A program made the position numbers and the translations under genes. This document shows positions 57,063 to 64,000 of a DNA stretch of 64,000 nt, in pieces (within the stretch, counting starts at the first letter, position 1; every line of letters begins with the position of its first letter). The stretch is from Batkoa obscura (taxonomy: Eukaryota > Entomophthoromycota > Entomophthoromycetes > Entomophthorales > Batkoaceae), in assembly GCA_030770535.1 (NCBI GenBank), contig JASVEC010000030.1, positions 310,001 to 374,000 of the forward strand, read 5' to 3'. The notes below the pieces were generated by a model that was not told where the DNA came from, searched no databases, and saw only the letters and a list, made by a program, of their open reading frames with translations.

Positions 57063-58445
57063 CTAATGATTCACTTTCACTTTCGATAAACCAGGGCAAG
57101 ACTTTAAATCCTTTTTTGAAGGTAAAGCTACCTTACTAGCGAATCCTTCAAAATCACATTGGGCTCCTCTATTCACTGCATTTTGCATAATAACAGAACT
57201 GCGTACAGTAGAGTTACAAAATGAAAATGGACCATAAACAGCTTTCACAGTATCAGTAGAAACATCATCACAAGCTCCGTTGGCACAAGTGTAACCAAAG
57301 ATTTTACCTAGTTTTTCACCACTTTCTTTCAATAAACCTTTAGAGTTGATTTGACATTCAACGGATTGTAAAGCACAAGCACAAACATCATCTGATGGTG
57401 TTAATGGGAGCTTTTCAGAAGCTTTCCAGGTTTCGCTAATAGCAGGACATTTGATAGTTTTGATTTCTGGAGTATAAGCACTTTTTTTAATTAACTTTGG
57501 CTTAGCTTCAGAATAATGTTTCTTTACTACTTCAAAGTCAGGTAATAGATCTACTTTATCACCATTGATCTTAACTAAACCATAGTCATTATCTTCTTGA
57601 CTATATTCATAAACAATACCACCAGAAAGTACTTCACTCATCTCTTTATAAAGTGCTTTAGTGTCCCCAAAGCTTCTTGGTTTAACTACATTACAGCCAT
57701 ATTCAGATAGAATACTTGGGATACCCAATTCTGCCATTTCTTTGACTTTGATATCATAGCCTGATTTTTGCATATCAGACTCACCACACCAAGAATAGAT
57801 ATTAATACCATAAAAATCAGCTTTATCTTCTTGTTTGCCACAAGCAAAGAAATCTTGAACATTCTTACGAATAGCTGGGTCATCATTGTTAGCATAGCCA
57901 ACAGGAATGGCACGGGGTTTAGTTTTGATGTAAGCTTTAATATCTCTCAAAGCGGCTTTAACATGGGCTGAAGAAGGAGTGTTTGTTTTATCATTATTAA
58001 CTTCATTACCAGCAAAGAATCCAAGTACATTATTATACTTGGAAAACACATCAATCTTTTGTTTATAAAAATTATACACGGTAGTATCATAAGCTGGCTG
58101 ATTACGATCAATTGAAACATCAGGGGTTGGAAGATCTAATAACACATAGATACCAGCTTCATCTAACAATTTCATACACTCATCATGGCTCTTATTACTA
58201 TAAGTTTCATACACACGAATGGTATTAGTACCTAAAGCTTTTAAATGTGGTATATCCCTTTTGCAGCCAGCAACATCAGCTAAAGGATCATAATTACCTC
58301 CAGCCCTTGGCTGATAAGCTACACCTTTCATGAAGAATTGATCTCCAGTTACTGAATCAAAGAACTTGGAGCCTTTAATCTCAATGGGGTTTAAGGCAAA
58401 TAATAAGCTTGGAAGAGTAAGGTAATAAAATAAAGTTGGAATCAT
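57063..58445 (-). CDS. GH72 glucanosyltransferase with X8 module, copy B, truncated to 460 aa
   Basis: Same signal peptide, catalytic glutamates (E148, E248) and X8 module as copy A. Only four residue changes were noted by eye (N113D, A261T, R263K and one V/I). After GLSK the frame reads VKVNH and stops at 57063. A Ser/Thr-rich tail like that of copy A (TSTSVGSQTGH) is still present downstream, but in another frame. A one-base change at the edge of the shared tract has therefore removed the tail. The catalytic and X8 domains are complete, so the enzyme may still work as a soluble secreted form. Confidence 0.88.
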   Translation of the reverse strand: MIPTLFYYLTLPSLLFALNPIEIKGSKFFDSVTGDQFFMKGVAYQPRAGGNYDPLADVAGCKRDIPHLKALGTNTIRVYETYSNKSHDECMKLLDEAGIYVLLDLPTPDVSIDRNQPAYDTTVYNFYKQKIDVFSKYNNVLGFFAGNEVNNDKTNTPSSAHVKAALRDIKAYIKTKPRAIPVGYANNDDPAIRKNVQDFFACGKQEDKADFYGINIYSWCGESDMQKSGYDIKVKEMAELGIPSILSEYGCNVVKPRSFGDTKALYKEMSEVLSGGIVYEYSQEDNDYGLVKINGDKVDLLPDFEVVKKHYSEAKPKLIKKSAYTPEIKTIKCPAISETWKASEKLPLTPSDDVCACALQSVECQINSKGLLKESGEKLGKIFGYTCANGACDDVSTDTVKAVYGPFSFCNSTVRSSVIMQNAVNRGAQCDFEGFASKVALPSKKDLKSCPGLSKVKVNH

Positions 58446-59715
58446 TGTTATTAATTAATTATAGACTTTGTAATTTCAAATTAAGCAAAGTAGAAATAGA
58501 TTAAAGAAAGTCACTAAGTTAAATTCTATTTTATATTCTATTTAAAGCCACTCATCCTTTGGTTTGTTGATGTATTAATTAATTGAATATTTGAGCTTCT
58601 TTATTTGGTAGTTTTTAGTTGTTTTTCTTTTACTCTGTTTAATTTCAAAGAACTTTTTGATTAAATTTGTGGTTCTCATTATTAAAATTTGGTGGATAGA
58701 ATAAAATTAATTGTTTATTAAGCCCAAATGTTCAATGATTCAATGATTCAATGATTTCACTATAAAATAATTCTAATGTTCGGTACCTTGATGTAAACTT
58801 ACTGCCAATTTTGCAGCTTTTTTTAAGCTATTTGAATAATGTGGAATCTATTTATTAATTGTAATTAATTATAATTATCAACTTATTAAATTAATCAACT
58901 CAATTAATTTTCAATAGTATCAAAAAGTAATTGCTTTATTTGTTCCTTTCTGGTTTATTAGCCCACTAAGCGCTCTTTCTCTAACAAAAAGTGTCAATTT
59001 TCCTGATGCTAAATTTTTTGTCTTAACAATTAGTTTATACGTTGTCTAAGTCCCTTTTTTTAAAAAAAAATTCTTTAGTAAAAGCTTTGATTCTGCATAA
59101 TTGTCTAAAGTCACCTGTTTTTTGCGTATATATACGACGTATGCACTTAACGGGTTAAGCAATAGTAGACGTCAATTAAATCTTTAAAATAATATTCATT
59201 ATTGATAAAATAAATATGAGGATGTATTTCTTTGTTTAAGAATTGCCCTAACAATTTTTCCGCTCAGATAACGCTCAAAAAATGGAAAAGGTGATGAAAT
59301 CAAAAAAACATCACCATACAGTGTTCTAAAATAACGTAAGCTGACAATAGAGCCCCTGATTAATATATAGTATATTCTTGTGAGAACATATCTGATAAAA
59401 CGCTATCAATAAGAAGTAAATACAATCTAATATTATGCTTAATTATGTATTAAATAAAGTAATATTGCTTTATTACTATCTATTGTTTTGTAATTAATTA
59501 TCATATACTTTCATTAAATGTTGAAATTGCATATATTGAATGCATTGTATAAATAAACTAAGTAATATAGAGTAGTAAACCCATTAAAAAGTCCAATAAA
59601 ATATTAAAAAATTGAACAAGCATCTTGACTTTTAATAAAAGTTATTTCACATAGTCTCAAACCAAAAGATTTTTTATATAAAAAGCTTTTATTAAAATGA
59701 GGAGCTTTCGCTCAC
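58446..59715. other. 5' flank of GH72 copy B
   Basis: 58450-59500 is a diverged match to 48604-49740. It holds a MITE (59218) and a less AT-rich pocket near 59125-59160 with the perfect 12-bp palindrome CGTATATATACG. The triplicated CAATGATT near 58733-58755 is a small tandem repeat. Confidence 0.6.
59218..59315 (+). mobile_element. MITE, GGGG-TGT family, in the copy B flank
   Basis: GAGGATGT ... ACATCACC. Flanks ATAT and ATAC (one mismatch). The homologous place in the copy A flank (near 49555-49570) has no MITE. Confidence 0.85.
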
Positions 59716-60662
59716 TTAAGATATTAATATCTGCCTAGCAAAAAATGCTCTTTCTAAATCTCTAGGCGTTAATTTTTTACTTGGATCCCCTTTAAACTCT
59801 TCTTGAAACTTCGATATCACTGCTTCAACCGTAGCAAAATAAGTCATATAGACCTTAGCTGTATATGACTTACTTTCAATTCCAAGTCCAGTTAAACCCT
59901 CATCAGACATGTAAGGTAGATTCGATGACATCATACTTAAAATACCTATAATTACTTTAAAAAAGTAATTAAAATAAGAACAATAATATACCTGAAGCAG
60001 TAGCAGGACCAAAACCACGAATTTCACTTATTTTTTGAATAGATTCAAAAACAGTATCCTTATGGTTAAAAAAAGTTTCAGAGTCTATTTATAATTTAAC
60101 TTTTGTATTTAGAAATAGCAAAAATTTACCAATTTTAATTAATTTTTCATACACCTCATTCATAATCTTTGTAACTTCTTCTTCTTTGTTTTCTTTCACT
60201 AAACTTGCTAACCTCATTCGATATTTTCCTCTCTATATTTTGTAATTATTTTTCATTGATTTAAATAAATAACAATAAACTTACTGAAAGTTTCCAACCC
60301 ATAATAGTTGTAAGATGATCCATTTTAATGTCATTTTTAAAATCAATCTTATCCTCACCTCCACCAAAAAGGTATTTTTCCAAACTGGTTAATTTTGGTG
60401 GACCATCAATTTTTATAATCCCATTTTTTTGAACCAGTTTTTCAATGGAATTTAATACTGGTTGAACTTGTTGTTCAAACATGTTCTCTTGTTTATATTC
60501 TAGTGCTTCTTGATACCGGCCAACCCATTGTAATATCTCTTCAAAATCAATATCGGGTACATTATCTAAGTCCTTGGGCTCAACGATACTCTTGTTTGCC
60601 TTAGATTTCCTTGCAGTTGCTGGCTTTTTGGGCATAGAGCTTGCCCCTCGAATCTTTGGCAT
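59716..60662 (-). CDS. conserved fungal HhH-type protein of unknown function
   Basis: The best start is the ATG at 60662 (MPKIRGASSMPKKPATARKS), a basic leader. Exons then give DFEEILQWVGRYQEALE, MDHLTTIMGWKLSRGKYRMR then LASLVKEN, ISEIRGFGPATASGILSMMS with LPYMSDEGL, and LTPRDLERAFFARQILIS at the stop (59716). Joining W-K-L-S to R-G-K-Y-R across the intron at about 60285-60225 recreates a block that is widely conserved in fungi. The G-F-G-P-A-T-A segment is a helix-hairpin-helix motif, usually a sign of non-specific DNA binding. No catalytic domain is recognised. There are about three introns; their exact ends in the middle exons are not fully resolved. Confidence 0.7.
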
Positions 60663-61534
60663 CCTTTTTATATGTTCAAAAAACAATAGTAGTATTTTTT
60701 TTAAAAAAGAGTATTGTATGTTTTTGGGATTCTTGATTTTGTTAGCAATTTATTAAGGGCTTTCATTGGCTACCTTTAGATCTTTATCCCTTAAGCTTGG
60801 AGTTTACTTTGTGAAGTAAATATAATTTCACTTAAATATAAATCATCCTAAAATTATTAAGTCATCAAAAAGTCTACCTTATTGTTTCATTCGATTTTTA
60901 ATATAAAATCAACTCAATTTTCTTTATAAATTCAGCGCTTCAAAGTTAAAGAATTTCTGCATCAATTTTCAATACATCAAATTAATATTCTAAAATAACT
61001 TTGCACTCATTAGTTTATAAAATTCATCAGTAAAATAATAGCACGTATAAAATATTCCATATCTTTTTTATTTAAGATTTAAACTCAAGAGCAATACGAT
61101 AATAAAATTGCAGTAAAATTTAATTAATTAAATGACATTAACAATATATTAAAAGTGCAAATACGAAAGAAATATGACAATATTACACTTGAACTATCAA
61201 TCAAAATAGCTTAAGTGGGTTAACTTAATTAATATCGCCACTTAAATCAACCAATTAGAATTAATGTTATGAAAAGGGGTTATTCGTTCCAATGACCAAC
61301 TTAAAGTAGAACATTAAAAAGAAGCCAATTGTATGTGATGAAAATTAAATTTTCTTAAAAGAAGAAAAATGAATTAATAGCATATTAATAAAATAAGTAT
61401 ATAATCCACAAAGCATTCCATAACCATTTCTCTTTTATATAAAACAAAATAACAGTTTAGTTTTTAATCAACTTTAAATAGTTTATTATATATCTATTTA
61501 ATTCTATTTCTTATTTAATTTACTTAATATAATT
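60663..61534. promoter_or_regulatory. divergent intergenic region before GH72 copy C
   Basis: 0.87 kb of AT-rich DNA between divergent genes. No MITE. Nothing specific recognised. Confidence 0.4.
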
Positions 61535-63106
61535 ATGCTACTTATAAATCAATTAATTTTAGCTTTACTCCCACTTTCAGTGTATTCTATTAATCGCATT
61601 GAAATCAAAGGAAGTAAATTCTTTGATAGCGAAACTGGAGAGCAATTCTTTATGAAGGGTGTAGCTTATCAACCAAGAGCAGGTGGTAACTATGATCCAT
61701 TAGCAGATGCAGAAGGATGTAAAAGAGATATCAAATATTTGAAAGATTTAGGTGTCAACACTGTTCGAGTTTATGAGTCATATCCTTGGAACAATCATGA
61801 TGAATGTATGAAATTATTAGAGGAAGCTAATATCTATTTATTATTAGATTTAGCTATACCAAAAAGATCAATTAATCGAATGTTACCATTTTATGATACT
61901 GATATTTTGGTTCATTTTAAACAAAATATTGATAGTTTTTCAAAATTTAAAAATTTAATTGGTTTTTTTGCTGGTAATGAAGTTACTAATGATAAAAAAA
62001 CAACTCCAGCATCCGCCCATATCAAAGCTATTTTAAGGGATACTAAAGCTTATATTAAAAATAAAGGTTTAAAAATACCGGTTGGCTATGCTAATAATGA
62101 TGACCCAGATGTACGTAATATGATTCAAGATTATTTTAATTGTGGTAAAGATGAAGAAAGAGCAGATTTTTATGGTATTAATATTTATGCTTGGTGTGGT
62201 GATTCTAGTATGCAAAAATCAGGCTATGATAAACGTACTGAAGAAGTGAAAAATTATAGCATACCAAGTATTTTATCAGAATTTGGTTGTAACGTAATTA
62301 CCCCTCGTCCATTTGGTGACCTTGATGCTTTATATGGTGAAGAAATGGCTTCCGTTTGGTCCGGTGGTATCGTTTATGAATTCACTGAAGAAGCTAATAA
62401 CTATGGTTTAGTTGAAATCAAAAATGGAAAAGTTAAAACTTTACCCGATTTTAATGTTGTCAAAAGCAAATTTAAAGATAGTAAACCTAAAGGTACTAAT
62501 AAAGGAGATTATAATCCAAAGAGTAAGAAATCTAATTGCCCATCTGTTGAAGATGATTGGAAAGCTTCTGAAAAATTACCACCAACTCCTAATGAAGATG
62601 CTTGTAAATGTATGTTTGAATCACTTGCTTGTCAAGTGAATGACAATGGCCAAGCTGAAAGTAATGGTGAAAAGGTAGGTAAACTTATTGGACAAACATG
62701 TGGAGACGGGGTATGTGATTTGATTAAAAGCGATACTGAAAAAGGAGAGTATGGGGACTTTTCGATTTGTGATGCTACCACACGTAATTCCATTGTATTT
62801 AGTGAAGCAGTTAAAAAAGGTGCTAAATGTGATTTTAATGGATTTGCTTCAAGTAATAAGAAAACCAATGGCAAAGATAGTAAAGAATGTAGTAAACTAA
62901 ACCCTAATTTAAAAAGTGCTCCTAAAGCTAAAAAAATTGATGGTACTACCGAAAAAAAATCAAAGAACTCAAATTCTTCTAAAGATGAAGACGACAGTGA
63001 CGATAAATCTGGAAGTAAAGATGATAAAAACGGTGCTTCATATGCCACTCATTCTATGTATACCCCACTCTTTATCTTTGGGTTCATTTATTCTTTATTA
63101 AATTAA
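61535..63106 (+). CDS. GH72 beta-1,3-glucanosyltransferase with X8 module and GPI signal, copy C, 523 aa
   Basis: Signal peptide MLLINQLILALLPLSVYS. The catalytic glutamates are in FFAGNEVT and ILSEFGCN. The X8 module starts at CKCMFESLACQVNDNGQAES and ends RGA-like KKGAKCDFNGFA. A Ser/Asp/Lys-rich linker follows, then a hydrophobic end TPLFIFGFIYSLLN after a small-residue region (DKNGAS) that suits GPI attachment. This is the only one of the three GH72 genes here with a complete Gas1-like plan, so it should be tethered at the plasma membrane or wall. It is clearly more distant from copies A and B than they are from each other. Confidence 0.93.
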   Translation: MLLINQLILALLPLSVYSINRIEIKGSKFFDSETGEQFFMKGVAYQPRAGGNYDPLADAEGCKRDIKYLKDLGVNTVRVYESYPWNNHDECMKLLEEANIYLLLDLAIPKRSINRMLPFYDTDILVHFKQNIDSFSKFKNLIGFFAGNEVTNDKKTTPASAHIKAILRDTKAYIKNKGLKIPVGYANNDDPDVRNMIQDYFNCGKDEERADFYGINIYAWCGDSSMQKSGYDKRTEEVKNYSIPSILSEFGCNVITPRPFGDLDALYGEEMASVWSGGIVYEFTEEANNYGLVEIKNGKVKTLPDFNVVKSKFKDSKPKGTNKGDYNPKSKKSNCPSVEDDWKASEKLPPTPNEDACKCMFESLACQVNDNGQAESNGEKVGKLIGQTCGDGVCDLIKSDTEKGEYGDFSICDATTRNSIVFSEAVKKGAKCDFNGFASSNKKTNGKDSKECSKLNPNLKSAPKAKKIDGTTEKKSKNSNSSKDEDDSDDKSGSKDDKNGASYATHSMYTPLFIFGFIYSLLN

Positions 63107-63279
63107 TAAATAATTTTCATTTTAAATTAGTATCTTATTTTTATATACTATTTTATAAAATTATGATAAAATCAAAATAGTAATGTAAAAAACTAAAAAA
63201 GAAATAACATTCGTAGCTTAATTATTTTATAGTTAGAGCTTTAAAAAAATAACATAATATAAAATAGTAAAGAATTGAA

Positions 63280-64000
63280 TTAGCGAGAAGTAATAACTAA
63301 TTCAAGGAACTAAATGATAAATTAATTAATTAATATTTTGAAACTAAAATAAAACTTACATCTTCATATCTTATTTGGATCCAACCATCACCATCTGTAT
63401 CAAATCTACGGAAGGAACCAGTGAGTACATTTATTGTAACACAAACTTGAATAAAATTATCAAATGTAATATTTCTACCACCTACGTAAACACAATAATC
63501 AAAAATATAATTCCATTCAAAAATAACAAATTATAACTTACCATGTCTATCAAATTTAGTGATAAGTAAATTTATAAAACGATCACTTAAATTATAACCA
63601 AAAGCTCTTAAAGCCGATTTCAATTCATTTTGATCAATAGTACCAGATCGATCCGTATCAAAACTTTGAAAACATTTTTTCCAATCTTCAATATATTTCC
63701 ATAACCCTTGAAACTCATTAAATCCAATAGTGCCATTATGGTCCCGATCAAACATTCCAACCATTAAACGTACTGTTTCATAATTAAAAGGAGACCAATC
63801 GCCTAGAATTTGAGGATTTGAATGAATAAAAGAAATTATAATTGAGATGAATTAAATTTAACTTACCATTCACTAATGCTTGTTGTAATTCCGTTACGGA
63901 TAATTGACCATTGCCATCGGTATCAACGGATCGAAACCAAGACCATAACTGATTCTGGGGTTGTTGTGTACTTGGTGGTGGATAAGCTGAATTTTGTTGT
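63280..64000 (-). CDS. penta-EF-hand protein (PEF1/peflin/ALG-2 type), N-terminus beyond the window
   Basis: Reading leftward from the window edge: a Gln/Pro/Tyr-rich leader (QQNSAYPPPSTQQPQNQ), then EF-hand loops DTDGNGQLSVTELQ, DRDHNGTIGFNEF, DTDRSGTIDQNEL and DTDGDGWIQI, plus a worn loop DRHGGRNITFDNF. The final exon (63309-63280) gives FLELVITSR, the usual PEF end that forms the dimer. Four exons are visible, with introns near 63860, 63530 and 63330. PEF proteins bind Ca2+ and link to ESCRT, membrane or cell-wall processes. The start lies past 64000. Confidence 0.88.

Noticed and set aside
46881-58449. Assembly duplication as the reason for two near-identical GH72 genes
   Set aside because: The flanks and 3' ends differ strongly and a MITE is present in only one flank, so the loci are distinct. 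Read depth would settle it.
62632-63048. 138-codon Leu/Ser-rich minus-strand frame
   Set aside because: Antisense of the GH72 copy C linker and X8 region, whose sense frame has full domain support.
1-64000. tRNA, rRNA or CRISPR features
   Set aside because: I looked for A/B-box pairs with cloverleaf potential, rRNA-like GC blocks and regularly spaced direct repeats, and found none that I can support. MITE spacing is irregular and orientation is mixed.

Overview
The window is nuclear DNA of a fungus. It is strongly AT-rich (about three quarters A+T by eye). Genes carry many short spliceosomal introns, mostly 45-80 bp with GTAAGT-like donors and TAG acceptors. The gene set is fungal: GH72 glucan remodelling enzymes, a KIN1-type kinase with a KA1 tail, a Uds1 septation protein, a fungal transcription-factor middle-homology protein, PEX3, RTR1 and TFIIH/Pol III subunits. 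Intron density argues against Saccharomycetales and PEX3 against the anaerobic chytrids. I cannot name the genus.

Layout. 1-13.4 kb is an accessory region: a relic resembling a voltage-gated proton channel, an apparently whole DNA transposon (3665-6128), a broken orphan gene and many ~100-bp MITEs. 13.4-29.8 kb is gene-rich: a DUF3020-type protein, a PB1-like protein, a Uds1 protein, cyclin L, a KIN1 kinase, a small CYSTM protein, a transcription-factor-like protein and SSL1 (TFIIH p44). After a short transposon-derived gap, 31.1-40.1 kb is compact: PEX3, an NSUN-type RNA m5C methyltransferase, cytosolic tryptophanyl-tRNA synthetase, RTR1/RPAP2 and RPC34, with RTR1 and RPC34 divergent from a 91-bp spacer. 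40.1-63.1 kb is mixed: a second broken orphan-family gene, an arylamine N-acetyltransferase, three GH72 genes, one HhH-type protein and transposon debris. The window ends inside a penta-EF-hand gene.

The most interesting system is the transposon and its small relatives. The 2464-bp element at 3665-6128 has inverted ends starting GGGG, a 4-bp target duplication (AATT) and one 567-aa putative DDE-type transposase. About 25 foldback MITEs of 90-101 bp share its end pattern (GGGG-TGT, then TTTCATTA about 9-12 bp further in) and duplicate 4-bp AWWT-like targets. Fifteen have perfect duplications that I could read. One MITE is nested in an older one, and one has a near-empty site at a paralogous locus. 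The simplest reading is that a transposase of this family mobilised the MITEs.

The second strong observation concerns two GH72 genes (46881-48599 and 57063-58445). They are nearly identical over exactly 1365 bp of coding sequence, while their surrounding DNA is recognisably homologous but heavily diverged. That is the pattern of recent gene conversion, and one edge of the tract coincides with a frame change that truncates the second copy.
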